This document shows, piece by piece, positions 1 to 9,321 of a stretch of DNA of 64,000 nt. Source of the DNA: an uncultured Lachnospiraceae bacterium (GTDB taxonomy: Bacteria > Bacillota > Clostridia > Lachnospirales > Lachnospiraceae); assembly GCA_910585905.1 (NCBI GenBank), contig CAJUID010000010.1:12305-76304 (forward strand), given 5' to 3'. Every line of letters starts with the position of its first letter. Positions within the stretch are counted from its first letter, which is position 1. The position numbers and the translations under genes were made by a program. The notes below the pieces were generated by a model. That model saw only the letters and a program-made list of their open reading frames with translations. It was not told where the DNA came from and searched no databases.

Positions 1-111
1 TAAAAGCATAGGCGCTACTGTCGTCATTGTACTGACCAGAATACCAAACAGGGTAGAAGAAATCGTTCTTTTTTCAAACGATTTTTTTACTGATTTTCCT
101 AAACTAGCCAT
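1..111 (-). CDS. pelG: PelG-like exopolysaccharide exporter, N-terminal fragment cut by window edge
   Basis: An ATG at 109-111 on the minus strand, preceded by GGAGG with 5-nt spacing, opens a frame that runs off the left end of the window. The 37 visible residues begin MASLGKSVKKSFEKR and then enter a hydrophobic first membrane helix. PelG proteins are polytopic MATE/MOP-like membrane proteins that act with PelF to move the Pel polysaccharide across the membrane. The call rests mainly on position, 3 bp downstream of the pelF stop codon, the usual pelF-pelG order. The basic amphipathic N-terminus followed by a membrane helix fits the family, but the visible part is too short to prove it. Confidence 0.6.
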   Translation of the reverse strand, partial: MASLGKSVKKSFEKRTISSTLFGILVSTMTTVAPMLL

Positions 112-114
112 GTA

Positions 115-1581
115 TTACCTCCTATCTGCGCGGAGAAAAGGTTTTTCGTCCAGCGTACACCCGCTGATCTCCGCCATCTCATGATAAAGGTTGTTGTAAG
201 TTTCTTTCATCTGAGAAAGCTGGTATTTTGCCATAAGCCGTTGATAACCAACTTCCCCCATATGTTTTGCGAGCTGTGGGTCTCTTGCAAGTTTTACCAT
301 GGCATCGGCAAGGCCAGATACAGACATTGTGTCTGTAACGATTCCTGCCGGGCCAAGTTTGTCCTCACCCTCGCCATAGACAAGCCCTTCGCAGTTTCCT
401 ACATTTGTAGCTATGGCGGGGCATTTTGCTGCAAAGCCTTCCAAAATGGTGAGTGGCTGCCCTTCACTGATACTGGATAGGATTGTAGCATCCATCCGTC
501 CAAGGTATTCCGTCACATTAATTCTGCCAGTAAATATGAGGTCCTGGGGTTTTAGGGTATCGACCAGTGCAAATACTTCCTTTGCATAGGGATCCTCTTG
601 TTCCCATGGTCCCATAATCCAGAGTTTTAGGGATGGCTCCCTCTGCTTCGCATAGTAAAATGCATTGATTAGTGTCTTAACATCTTTGATTGGGGCAATA
701 CGGAGCACTGCTCCAATATTGAAATATTGGTCATCATTTTCTTTTTTTCCTTGAATATGTGCAAATCGCTCTGGGTCAATGCCGTTTGGTGTCACCAGGG
801 TTTTTTCTTCAGGGCAGCCAAGCTCGACCTGGAGATGCCTTGCATACTCAAAGAGGGAAGTTACGCGGTTTGCATTGTCATAGGCACAGCTCGACATTTT
901 TTTAAAATGTTCGATCCACACGTTTTTGTATACGCCCTCTACCCAGGTTGCTTTGATAATATCTTCCTCGCGCTCACGGGAGTAGATTCCGTGTTCGGAA
1001 ATCAAAAGAGTACCGCCATAAAGTGATTTTGCCATGCTGCCTAAAATTCCAGCATAACCAGTCGCTACGCAGTGGTACAGATCCGCCTTTGGGAGCGGCG
1101 TCTTCATACAGAGGAAGAGTGGCAGGTACATAGAGCGAAGGGACCATAAAAAGTCAGAAAATGTTATGTTTTCATAGCGTTTCTCATATAAACTTTTTGC
1201 AATTAGGAAGAAATCTTTTCCCATTAACAAATCGTTGATAGAAAAGGTCTCATTGGCAAAATAAGAAAATACGCCATTCCAGTCCACGTTTTCATTTAAT
1301 ACCAGGCTTTGCAGCGACTGAAATTCTTTTTTATTTAAATGTAATTTTTTATGTCTTTTTTTCATGCCGATCCAGTCGATATCCTGGACATATGCTTCGC
1401 GGATTTCTGAAACATTATCCGGCATTTCATATACGAATTTTCCGCGAATACTTCTGTCTGCAGCTATTGTCTGAATAATAAATTCGACATTTGGAAACTG
1501 CTTAATCAGGCTGTGTACCCAGCTTGATACACCACCTACCACATAGGGATAGCATCCTTCCACAACAATACAAACTTTCAT
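115..1581 (-). CDS. pelF: PelF, GT4-family glycosyltransferase of Pel polysaccharide synthesis
   Basis: 488 residues. The N-terminus (MKVCIVVEGCYPYVVGGVSS) is the typical GT-B first strand with the Gly-Gly-Val-Ser loop of PelF, a soluble cytoplasmic enzyme that polymerises the Pel chain from a UDP-hexosamine donor. The C-terminal half has the GT4 nucleotide-sugar site: the EX7E motif EGQPLTILE near residues 380-390, preceded by a GPWEQEDPY loop. Length matches PelF of Gram-negative operons (about 500 aa). It lies 3 bp before pelG and 89 bp after the DUF2194-like gene, in one minus-strand operon with the c-di-GMP receptor gene at 7069-9231. Other GT4 enzymes are possible in principle, but the N-terminal block and the context make PelF the best call. 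Confidence 0.9.
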   Translation of the reverse strand: MKVCIVVEGCYPYVVGGVSSWVHSLIKQFPNVEFIIQTIAADRSIRGKFVYEMPDNVSEIREAYVQDIDWIGMKKRHKKLHLNKKEFQSLQSLVLNENVDWNGVFSYFANETFSINDLLMGKDFFLIAKSLYEKRYENITFSDFLWSLRSMYLPLFLCMKTPLPKADLYHCVATGYAGILGSMAKSLYGGTLLISEHGIYSREREEDIIKATWVEGVYKNVWIEHFKKMSSCAYDNANRVTSLFEYARHLQVELGCPEEKTLVTPNGIDPERFAHIQGKKENDDQYFNIGAVLRIAPIKDVKTLINAFYYAKQREPSLKLWIMGPWEQEDPYAKEVFALVDTLKPQDLIFTGRINVTEYLGRMDATILSSISEGQPLTILEGFAAKCPAIATNVGNCEGLVYGEGEDKLGPAGIVTDTMSVSGLADAMVKLARDPQLAKHMGEVGYQRLMAKYQLSQMKETYNNLYHEMAEISGCTLDEKPFLRADRR

Positions 1582-1670
1582 GATTCACCTCATTTCTGTA
1601 AGGTGAACCTCGTTCACCTTTGTTTTATGTCATAGCAAATTGCGTCAAACATAGTGGTACACCAACCATC

Positions 1671-3473
1671 TTATTTAACTGCATCTGCGGCCACTTCAAT
1701 CAGAACCTTATCGGAAGAAGTGTTGATTACATATTTCCCACGTTCCATCTCTATATATTCTGCGCCTTTGACTGAAACAACTTTTTCGTCGTTTAGGCAT
1801 AGCAGGAAAGAGGCATTTTCCTTAATATTGACTATGTTAAGCTGTATGGAATCTTTTTCGCGCTGTGAATAATAGTCCAATGCCAAAAAACGGCGTGCCT
1901 TTTTGTCCGATTCCGAGACAGTTACCTGGTCAAAGCCTTTGCGGAATGTTCTCCAGTAGGTACTTAAGTAGCGGGAGAGATTGTTGGACAAGCGTGTCCA
2001 GTCATCTCCTCGTTTTGTTGGATAGATTGCCCTGGTAAAGTCAAGATAAATGGAGGAATAGCCAAGGGCTGTCTCAATGCTTTTTAGGTACAGGTCTTCC
2101 ACATCTTTATGGGAAAAACCATCAATTGTAGTTGTCATCTGCAGTATTTTATTATCATAAAAGGAGATGATCGGGTTAGTATCCAGTCCTTTCTTTGTTA
2201 TTAAAGTTCTGATTGAAGAGAGGATGGAGTCCTGGCCTTTTTCCCCAAGGTAATGCTTATAAATAAATTCCGGCATGTTCCCTGGAGAGAAGACAGTAAA
2301 TTTATAGTGTGGCGCCAATTTTGCCATTGCTTCTGTGTCATACTTGATTTTATCCTCATAGCGCGCAAGGTTTTCCATCTGGTCACCAGAAAGTCCCAGG
2401 TCACCAGAAATTTTTTCATTCTGGTCAAAGTAAAAAGAAATGGAATCGGTAGAAACATTATGTTCCTTATTGCTATATTCTAGTTTTGGGGCAATCATGC
2501 CGCTGAATTTTTCTTCCGTGGCGTTTAGGATGGATACCATATCAGGCCACAGTACATTTTCGCAGAGAGCTTTGCTAGTGTAGTAGTAATGTTCAGCTGT
2601 CTTTTCTGAGTTTTCATTTGAAAGGTACGGAAAATTCTGGCAGACAACATTTTGTGCATTGACGATGGGATAAATATTGTATGGCATCGCCTCTGAGAGC
2701 ATGGCAGAAAGCATACCAAGCCCCGTATGGTCCTGAAAGAAATCACAGTTTACTACAAAAACAAAGCTGTCCTCTGTCTGGTTTCGCCAGAGCAGCGGTG
2801 GTAGGTCTTCATTTTTAATGTTAAGCTCCTTCTGGCGCTTTATATATCCAGTTATATAGGTTTTTGTGCCAGACCGAAGACGGAAATATGGCACGGATTT
2901 TTCTAATTTTTTATAGGTGGTCTTTCCACCCAGCAAAAAGCCATCATATAAAGTCATACCGCTAATGCGGTAAGTAGCCTGATAGACGCCGCGAATACCA
3001 ATTAGCCTTTTAAACTTTTCAGAAGAGCGGATAAATGTTGTATTTGGCAGGCTGGTCAGTATAATATTTATACCAAGTTTAGATTGGTGGTATAAAATAT
3101 CAACATCCTTTTTTGTGCATACTGATATGGAATTTAAAATAATCATTGTGCAGTAAGAGGAAGGGTTTGCTATAAATTCCCGAAGGTTCATAAAACGCTG
3201 GTAAGTGCGTTTTGTATAAATGCACCATTCTTCTGCAATGTTCGCTTCCTGGTTGCGCGGGCTTCCAATAATCGCTGTGTTGTAGTTTTCCGGCAGTTCC
3301 AGGACTTCACGGTCTAGAATTTGCGTTGACGAGATGGATACATGTTCTTCCGCATTCTGATTATACATAGATTTTGATACATAGTTCGCCGATATGTTGG
3401 AGAACTGAAATAAAAGCAGTATCGTAATCATTACGGTTGATATTACAATAAAATTTGATTTAGATATGGTCAA
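1671..3473 (-). CDS. DUF2194-like membrane-anchored extracytoplasmic protein of the pel operon
   Basis: 600 residues. A single N-terminal membrane helix (about residues 8-30, ISTVMITILLLFQF) is followed by one long extracytoplasmic region, so the protein should be an anchored surface protein. It resembles the DUF2194 proteins found beside pelF/pelG in Firmicutes. By position it could replace the PelA deacetylase/hydrolase, but I see no complete carbohydrate-deacetylase metal motif and do not claim activity. The start is TTG at 3473, chosen because AGGAGG at 3482-3487 sits 8 nt upstream. That Shine-Dalgarno lies at the stop codon of the preceding 805-aa gene, which suggests translational coupling. 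Confidence 0.55.
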   Translation of the reverse strand: MTISKSNFIVISTVMITILLLFQFSNISANYVSKSMYNQNAEEHVSISSTQILDREVLELPENYNTAIIGSPRNQEANIAEEWCIYTKRTYQRFMNLREFIANPSSYCTMIILNSISVCTKKDVDILYHQSKLGINIILTSLPNTTFIRSSEKFKRLIGIRGVYQATYRISGMTLYDGFLLGGKTTYKKLEKSVPYFRLRSGTKTYITGYIKRQKELNIKNEDLPPLLWRNQTEDSFVFVVNCDFFQDHTGLGMLSAMLSEAMPYNIYPIVNAQNVVCQNFPYLSNENSEKTAEHYYYTSKALCENVLWPDMVSILNATEEKFSGMIAPKLEYSNKEHNVSTDSISFYFDQNEKISGDLGLSGDQMENLARYEDKIKYDTEAMAKLAPHYKFTVFSPGNMPEFIYKHYLGEKGQDSILSSIRTLITKKGLDTNPIISFYDNKILQMTTTIDGFSHKDVEDLYLKSIETALGYSSIYLDFTRAIYPTKRGDDWTRLSNNLSRYLSTYWRTFRKGFDQVTVSESDKKARRFLALDYYSQREKDSIQLNIVNIKENASFLLCLNDEKVVSVKGAEYIEMERGKYVINTSSDKVLIEVAADAVK

Positions 3474-3485
3474 AATTATCGCCTC

Positions 3486-5903
3486 CTATTTATTATACCC
3501 ATAGTCAATTGCAAAGTTGAACAGGCTATATTCATTCTGGACAATATGGTAACAGATAAAGGACTCGTCTTCATAATATACCTGGAATTCCTGCGGATAT
3601 TTTTTTTGGAATGCCTGTGCCCAGTAGTACATTCTGCTTTCTAACGCATTGCGGTTTTCTAGGCTGTAAACATTGCCGCCGCTAAAACTTGCAGGTTTTT
3701 CGGCATTTTCTTTTGAAATACTTCCCGTGTTTGCCAAAGGAGTGTTTACTGGCGCAAATGCTCCATATGCCAGAGGCAGTTTTTCAATATAAAAGAAGAC
3801 ATGCTTTGTTGGAATTGTTACTTTGGAATCTGTGGTGTAGTCCTCCATTCCATTTAGGAAATTACAGATTTCCATATGCCAGCCTTTGTCAATGATAATT
3901 TGGATGCTGTTTGTGGTTGTAACAATGGTCCATGTTTTTTCTGGATAATTTTCCATAATTTCATAATTACATGTGACCTCGCCGCGTGACTGGATGGCAT
4001 AAACGATACTCAATGGTTTCACATAATCGTATTTCACTGTCAGAAAAGTTAAAGTACAGGTCAGGCCAATCGGAAGAATTTCAGTAAAGCGGTGATAGCG
4101 GAATGGGCGGCAGATAATTGCATAAATAGCGTCTGCAGCACATGCAACAAGCAGTGGGGTAGCATAGGCGAGAAATATAATAGCCCGTTCTAGCTCCATT
4201 GGCGCCGGGAGATGAAGCGGTTCGGCACATGCCATCAGGATAAGCAGCAACATGTATATACCCACTGACAGTAAGTTGCGGTAATAAAACTTTCTCCGAA
4301 TTATAATTATTAGGAGGGCAAATGCAATCAGTCCTTCCATGGTCCAGACAATAGCTTTGGACAGCTCCAATCTGTTGAAGCCATTACATAGATAGTTAAT
4401 AATGGTTTCGTTAAAGCGAAGAAATTTTGTTTTTATATTTCCACAAACTGATTTCATGGAGAAAAGAATTGCTTTCCCCTTATCAGTCAAAAAGGTCTTT
4501 ATCTTAGTAAGGGCAGAAGTGTCCTCAGAAGGTTGGATTTCTGAGGAATCTTCCCCATAGGAAGGAATTTCATCAGAAGAAACTTCGTTTTCTGTGTTTT
4601 CTACTAATTCTCCCGTTTGCTCCGTTGAGTTATCGTCCGGTGCTTCTTCTATTGTTTCCCCAGAGGAACCAGGGGTCATAACGCTGAGAGCCCAGCGGAG
4701 GGAACCTTCTAATGGTGTTCCTTGCAAAAAAGCCATGCCTAATGGGGCAACTGCACTGACAAGGCTTAATATTCCTGCGAGCGCAATAGACCAGAAATAT
4801 CTAGGCTTTAAAACGATTGGTAAATATGCAACAGCAATTGCAAGACAGAGCAGGATTGCAATAATGGTAATGTAAAAGTGAACTGCGAGTGTCATAGCAA
4901 AGCTCATGGCAAAAAAGGCAAGGCTCCTTGTACTTGGAAGGATATGGTACTGCTCTAGCCAAGCATACAGTTTTTTCTTTTTTTTCCATTCTGCTTCCGT
5001 TTGAATCTCCAGTTTCTTTCGTTCAAAGAACTGGATCAAGAAATAGGCGCAGGGATAGAGAAAAAGCATTGCATATTCCTGTGGAATCGCCCATTGGTAA
5101 CGCATATTTGCCAATATGCTAAATAGGTTTGGCAGTGTAAATATCAGGACACCAAGGAATGGCATATATCTGGAGCGGCAAATTTTGCGAAGCAGCACAT
5201 ATATCATTAAGTATATATAAATCGCTTGAACAGTGCCAAATACTCTCATAATAGAAAATACCGGAATGTTAAAAAAGGTATGTATAAAATAAAGGACATT
5301 GTGGAAACCAAATGGGTAAATTCCGGCACAGAAAATATTTCCATCGCTCATCTGGTTTATCCAGTAGTGGTGTACGATAATATCTGAAGTACCATAGGCA
5401 TAATTGTTTATTGCCTGATAGGAGTAATACCAAATGTTAAAAGCAAATAGTCCAGTCAGCAGAACCCATTCTATAAAGTGATGGGCAATATGGGAAAGAA
5501 TTCCACGGATAATATTGCCAATTGCTTTTTTTGGACGATGGAGCAAAAGCGCGGCGATTGTCCTAATCTTTGCTTCTCCCAAAAACAGGCGGGACAGCCC
5601 CGTATACAGCACTACAAAAAAACGTTTGATCGGAGGCTGGTTAATCTGTCTCCATGCAAAGACAGCAGGGCCAACAGATATAATGTATATCATTGGCCTG
5701 CTGGGAATATGCAGCAGAAACATTGCAAAGACTACATTCATAATATAAAAATTTCCAATAATTACACATATTATAAATTTCTCAGCAAGGCTTTTTTCTT
5801 TTAAATAATGATAAAAAACTATATATGGAAAAAGGAGGACACAGAGAGAATAAACCGTAAACATCTGTATCAGTTCTAATATTGTCCTGACTTCCATGGT
5901 CAT
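3486..5903 (-). CDS. Large polytopic membrane protein of the pel operon, GT-C-like
   Basis: 805 residues. Many hydrophobic helices fill roughly residues 10-400 and 500-650. They are interrupted by a very acidic Ser/Glu-rich loop (about 405-455) and followed by a hydrophilic extracytoplasmic C-terminus. The first large loop carries TSDIIVHHYW...GIYPFGFH. This acidic/His pattern followed by a Tyr-Pro-x-Gly-x-His block resembles GT-C-fold or DUF6541-type lipid-linked glycosyltransferases, which is an inference from motif style only. No PelB or PelC is recognisable in this operon, so this protein may supply a polymerisation, modification or export function specific to Gram-positive Pel systems. 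Start ATG 5903 has AAAGGAG 8-9 nt upstream. Confidence 0.5.
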   Translation of the reverse strand: MTMEVRTILELIQMFTVYSLCVLLFPYIVFYHYLKEKSLAEKFIICVIIGNFYIMNVVFAMFLLHIPSRPMIYIISVGPAVFAWRQINQPPIKRFFVVLYTGLSRLFLGEAKIRTIAALLLHRPKKAIGNIIRGILSHIAHHFIEWVLLTGLFAFNIWYYSYQAINNYAYGTSDIIVHHYWINQMSDGNIFCAGIYPFGFHNVLYFIHTFFNIPVFSIMRVFGTVQAIYIYLMIYVLLRKICRSRYMPFLGVLIFTLPNLFSILANMRYQWAIPQEYAMLFLYPCAYFLIQFFERKKLEIQTEAEWKKKKKLYAWLEQYHILPSTRSLAFFAMSFAMTLAVHFYITIIAILLCLAIAVAYLPIVLKPRYFWSIALAGILSLVSAVAPLGMAFLQGTPLEGSLRWALSVMTPGSSGETIEEAPDDNSTEQTGELVENTENEVSSDEIPSYGEDSSEIQPSEDTSALTKIKTFLTDKGKAILFSMKSVCGNIKTKFLRFNETIINYLCNGFNRLELSKAIVWTMEGLIAFALLIIIIRRKFYYRNLLSVGIYMLLLILMACAEPLHLPAPMELERAIIFLAYATPLLVACAADAIYAIICRPFRYHRFTEILPIGLTCTLTFLTVKYDYVKPLSIVYAIQSRGEVTCNYEIMENYPEKTWTIVTTTNSIQIIIDKGWHMEICNFLNGMEDYTTDSKVTIPTKHVFFYIEKLPLAYGAFAPVNTPLANTGSISKENAEKPASFSGGNVYSLENRNALESRMYYWAQAFQKKYPQEFQVYYEDESFICYHIVQNEYSLFNFAIDYGYNK

Positions 5904-5943
5904 GATCTGTGTCTCCTTTCTCTGTATTTTATATTATGATGCT

Positions 5944-6002
5944 AGGGTCAAAAGTAGATAGCAATGCATGTTTAGGTGCAAATTGCTATCTACTTTTGAC
6001 CC
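5944..6002. repeat. Long perfect inverted repeat between two pel genes
   Basis: Two 21-nt arms (5944-5964 and 5982-6002) are perfect inverted complements around a 17-nt loop. The arms begin GGGTCAAAAGTAGATAGC and end with its complement. It sits in the 186-bp gap between the PelE-like gene and the 805-aa gene, so it would be transcribed as a very stable hairpin inside the operon. There is no strong T-run directly after it on the minus strand, so it is more likely an mRNA processing, stability or partial attenuation element than a simple terminator. Confidence 0.7.
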
Positions 6003-6005
6003 GTT

Positions 6006-6060
6006 AAAACACCGACAACAAGCAGGCTTGCTTGCAGATTTGCGGAGTTGAAGGTGTTTG
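6006..6060. repeat. Second hairpin, possible degenerate copy of repeat R
   Basis: AAACACC near 6006-6012 pairs with GGTGTTT near 6053-6059. The interior reads CAACAAGC...GCTTGCTTGCAGATTTGCGGA, which recalls the first module of repeat R (CAACGAGCC...GCTTGCTCGC ATTTGGCGA) seen at 30815 and 63949. Together with the 21-bp inverted repeat just left of it, the 5944-6060 block could be an old R-type element, but the similarity is weak. Confidence 0.35.
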
Positions 6061-6089
6061 GCACATGCTTAAATGAGATTCCGTTTAAT

Positions 6090-7025
6090 TTAAGAGGCGC
6101 TTGGTTGGTAGATACGAATTAATTCCAGCAAATCCTTATCTATAGCAATGTCAGACTTTTTTAAGCGCTCCAACTGTAAAAAGAAGTTTTCCTTATCATG
6201 TATGGTAAAGTAAAACCGCAAAAGGCAGCGGTATGTTTCCATATCATCTGGAAATTCGTCAAGCAGCCTTGGAACCCATAAATGTGCAGACTGGATATCA
6301 CCGATGCGGACTAGCAGTCCGATTAGGTTGCTGTAGTATGTTGTTTTCATAAATGTTTTATCATAGTCATATGCACTCTGGCAGGTCTGTGAAAGCGAAT
6401 AGACATATGTTCTTAATTCCAGGTCTGACAGGAAGTTTGTGTTTAGCATTTTAATCAAGTATTCAATAAAGAGCTGATTGACTTCCTTATCATTTGGAGT
6501 TGCCTCAAGCTGGGCATGAAATTTCTGCAGTGTATTTTGGAACTCATTATTGATATCCATAATTGCAGAGGCAGCGTAATGCGAAGCCTCTGAATCAGCG
6601 CTGTTTAACGCTTTTGTCACAGCGTTAATGGATTTGGAGACATCTCCGCGCAGAACCGTTAAAAGAAGCTGGCGCAGGTTCTCCTTATCATCAATAATGA
6701 TGGCTTCCTCCATAGGGACCAGATTAATTTCAGATTCCACATCTGGGTGGTCTAGTATATCAACACGTTCTTTTGAAAATGTAACGGCAGCAAGGTCAAT
6801 GCTGCTGTCAAAAAAGATGCGGTACATTACCGTGCCAATCACTAAAACAACTGCCCCTGCAATCGGGCAGAGGAATATAAAAATAGAGAGAATAGTATAT
6901 TTTGTAAGCTTCCGCTCCTTGTGCCGCCTGGTGTCATAAATTCCAAACAAAAAATATCCAAGTGCCACCAAAGTATTTATGATTAAAATAATCAGTATTA
7001 CGATAAGTTCCTGTTTTATTGTCAT
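6090..7025 (-). CDS. PelE-like protein: two N-terminal membrane helices plus helical repeats
   Basis: 311 residues from ATG 7025, which has GGAGG about 5-6 nt upstream; an in-frame extension to 7094 overlaps the previous gene and lacks such a site. Two membrane helices (about residues 5-25 and 38-65) are followed by an all-helical cytoplasmic region of roughly 240 residues that looks like TPR repeats (for example IGDIQSAHLWVPRLLDEFPDD). PelE has this build, a membrane anchor plus TPR, and pairs with PelD in the inner-membrane complex. The gene starts 43 bp after the PelD-like gene ends. The name rests on architecture and position, because PelE sequences are poorly conserved. Confidence 0.6.
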   Translation of the reverse strand: MTIKQELIVILIILIINTLVALGYFLFGIYDTRRHKERKLTKYTILSIFIFLCPIAGAVVLVIGTVMYRIFFDSSIDLAAVTFSKERVDILDHPDVESEINLVPMEEAIIIDDKENLRQLLLTVLRGDVSKSINAVTKALNSADSEASHYAASAIMDINNEFQNTLQKFHAQLEATPNDKEVNQLFIEYLIKMLNTNFLSDLELRTYVYSLSQTCQSAYDYDKTFMKTTYYSNLIGLLVRIGDIQSAHLWVPRLLDEFPDDMETYRCLLRFYFTIHDKENFFLQLERLKKSDIAIDKDLLELIRIYQPSAS

Positions 7026-7068
7026 AACCATCCTCCATACCGTTTTCCTATTTAAGGAAACATCTGTT

Positions 7069-9231
7069 TCAGACAGGCGTACAGGTAATGCCAAGCTGTG
7101 AAAAACGCTGGATAATAAACTGTGCGTCCATTATGCTTGAGTTGGTAAGCAGAATGCGGACTCTGCCGTCAGCCGCAACCCCAATATAATCGGAAAAACG
7201 CAGCTTGGAGGACAGAATATCGCTCCACTGCTTATAAGTCATAGATTGTACAGAGGATACAGAAAGTACCACATATTCTGTAAAGCCTTTTTCCATGGCA
7301 TCATGGTATGTGCTGTCAAGCTCGGCAAAGGCATCTTTTGTCAGAAGTTTTGTGCCTGCCACAAACCGGGTATTTGCCAGTGCATCCAGATAGCGGTCCG
7401 CACGTTCTACAGAATTGTAGATCATATACCCTAGAACCGTTAAAAGGTTACACTGGTATACGGACATATTCTCAAAAGGAAGCCCCCAGAGCATAATGAT
7501 TTCGATTGGCTTATCACTCCGGTAGATTGCACTTGCCATCAGTGGGTAGTCTTCATTCATCGTTTTATTAACATATACCTGGCGGTTATTTAGGGCAGTC
7601 ATCATCTCGGTCATATCGGTATATTTTACAGATTTGCCCAGGCTCTTTGCCTGTGCAGATGTGGCGGAGAACAGGCGGCAGTAATCGCCGTTTGCAATCG
7701 TATAAATTGCCACATCTTCCGTACCGAGAATCCTGCCGATAATATCAGCAGCGTAGAACAAGACAGCTCCGGCTTCCAGTGAGTCCAACTCTGATGTGAT
7801 GCCATATATTTTTACAAGGCTGTCGTCATAATCCAAAATACGGTTCTGGTATATATTTTTAATGCGGTTGTTGCTCTCATTGATGCTGACCAGATCCTCA
7901 AGCTGGGTGTTGAGGAATGTAATTTCTTCGTCTTTATCATAAGTGATTGATTTTGTGCTGTCGCGGAGGCGGCCCACCGCCATTGCCACAATAAAGAGCT
8001 GAGCAATCCACAGGTATGTATTATAATCAATTAAAAGTTCAATTCCAGTGCGGTTATAAAGCTGGCGGAAACAATAGCCTGCCATACTGAGCGTAGCAGA
8101 GAATACAGCCTGTTTTGTACCGTAAATGCCTGCAAAGAGCAGTACATACAAAAGGAAAAAGTCAAGCCTTCCAAAATATTTGCTGTCTACCGCACGGTTA
8201 TTAATCATAAAGACCGGGATAAATACGATAATATTTTCAATAAAAGGAAGCATCGCATTAAATAGGGCTTTGATCCTGGTGACAAACTTGCTGTCTGACT
8301 TTTTCTTTCCAGATACGGTCTGGAATTTCTTTTTATTCCGGCGCATTTTCTGGTATATTGCTGGGATTGCTTTTTCATAGGTATGGAAAACACTAAAATG
8401 AAACTCTGTGTCAAAAGCGCTGCCATCTAAAATAGTCTGCTGGCTGCCGCCAACAGTTTCATCCTGAATTGTAATGGAATTGTCTGTATTTTTAATTATA
8501 GTTGCAATATCCATCTCAGAAATTGGCTGGCCAGAGGAAAGATGGTATATAAATTCTTTATGTTCTTTGGAATGTATGAAGTTATATATCCCAAAAACAG
8601 CATCTGCTGCATCCATCATTGAAAAAGTTTGGCCGCTGTTTATTGTGATCGTTCCTTTTCGGATGGCTTCTAGACAGAGCTGGGAACAGACATCTGTCAC
8701 ATCCTCAAGGCTGTCAGGATATTTATACATGTGGTCGATGCGAAGAATTGAGATATCGACATCCATCGTTTCATTAAAATGGCGGCACAGTTCTTCGCCC
8801 TGCGTAATGGCGATGCCGGTATAATCGCTGGTTGCTGTTTTGGCATCTGGCCTGATTGTAGCATCGGAATGGTTTTCAAATACCTGATGCGAGGAAAGAT
8901 AGATAAATCGTTTTATTTTGTGCCCTTCGGCAGACAAGATGATATTAATCAGGCCGGAAAGATAATGCATGGATTCGTTTCGGACATTATGCCACTGGAA
9001 ATTAGAATCATATGCTCCGGTAAAAAGAATGACATCCGGCTGTACACTGTCCAAAATTTCTACAATACTGTCACTGGAATATGGAAAAATATATTGTTCA
9101 AATACGCGCTGTGGCTTTGGACCATGGTATTTATCCCCAGTCAGCACATATACTTTGTCATTTTCTTTATGTAGCTTTTTGATTAACTCATCCAGAAATG
9201 TATTGTATTTTCCAACAATGAATATTTTCAT
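7069..9231 (-). CDS. pelD: PelD-like c-di-GMP receptor with N-terminal Rossmann/SDR-like domain
   Basis: 720 residues. Residues 1-300 read as an NAD-epimerase/SDR-like fold: a first strand MKIFIVGKYN with a degenerate Gly motif, a YLSSHQVFE strand, then YTGIAITQGE where the family has YxxxK, so the catalytic Lys is missing. Four membrane helices follow (about 325-440), then a GAF-like domain (about 480-600) and a degenerate GGDEF domain. GGDEF itself is replaced, but RFSD at 678-681 stands where the RxxD c-di-GMP inhibitory site belongs. TM4-GAF-degenerate GGDEF with a kept RxxD is the PelD plan, in which c-di-GMP binding switches on Pel synthesis. It is first in the operon. About 270 residues longer than Pseudomonas PelD. 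Confidence 0.8.
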   Translation of the reverse strand: MKIFIVGKYNTFLDELIKKLHKENDKVYVLTGDKYHGPKPQRVFEQYIFPYSSDSIVEILDSVQPDVILFTGAYDSNFQWHNVRNESMHYLSGLINIILSAEGHKIKRFIYLSSHQVFENHSDATIRPDAKTATSDYTGIAITQGEELCRHFNETMDVDISILRIDHMYKYPDSLEDVTDVCSQLCLEAIRKGTITINSGQTFSMMDAADAVFGIYNFIHSKEHKEFIYHLSSGQPISEMDIATIIKNTDNSITIQDETVGGSQQTILDGSAFDTEFHFSVFHTYEKAIPAIYQKMRRNKKKFQTVSGKKKSDSKFVTRIKALFNAMLPFIENIIVFIPVFMINNRAVDSKYFGRLDFFLLYVLLFAGIYGTKQAVFSATLSMAGYCFRQLYNRTGIELLIDYNTYLWIAQLFIVAMAVGRLRDSTKSITYDKDEEITFLNTQLEDLVSINESNNRIKNIYQNRILDYDDSLVKIYGITSELDSLEAGAVLFYAADIIGRILGTEDVAIYTIANGDYCRLFSATSAQAKSLGKSVKYTDMTEMMTALNNRQVYVNKTMNEDYPLMASAIYRSDKPIEIIMLWGLPFENMSVYQCNLLTVLGYMIYNSVERADRYLDALANTRFVAGTKLLTKDAFAELDSTYHDAMEKGFTEYVVLSVSSVQSMTYKQWSDILSSKLRFSDYIGVAADGRVRILLTNSSIMDAQFIIQRFSQLGITCTPV

Positions 9232-9321
9232 AGGCTGATATTCCTTCCCCTGTATATCACAGATTTATAGCTAAAATATATTGTACCATATATCAGAAAA
9301 AAATAATACCATTAATAAAAT

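Noticed and set aside
9232..9320. A c-di-GMP riboswitch or clear promoter upstream of the pel operon
   Set aside because: Looked for because of the PelD-like receptor, but no GEMM core is visible. The minus-strand TACAAT near 9281-9286 has no convincing -35 box.
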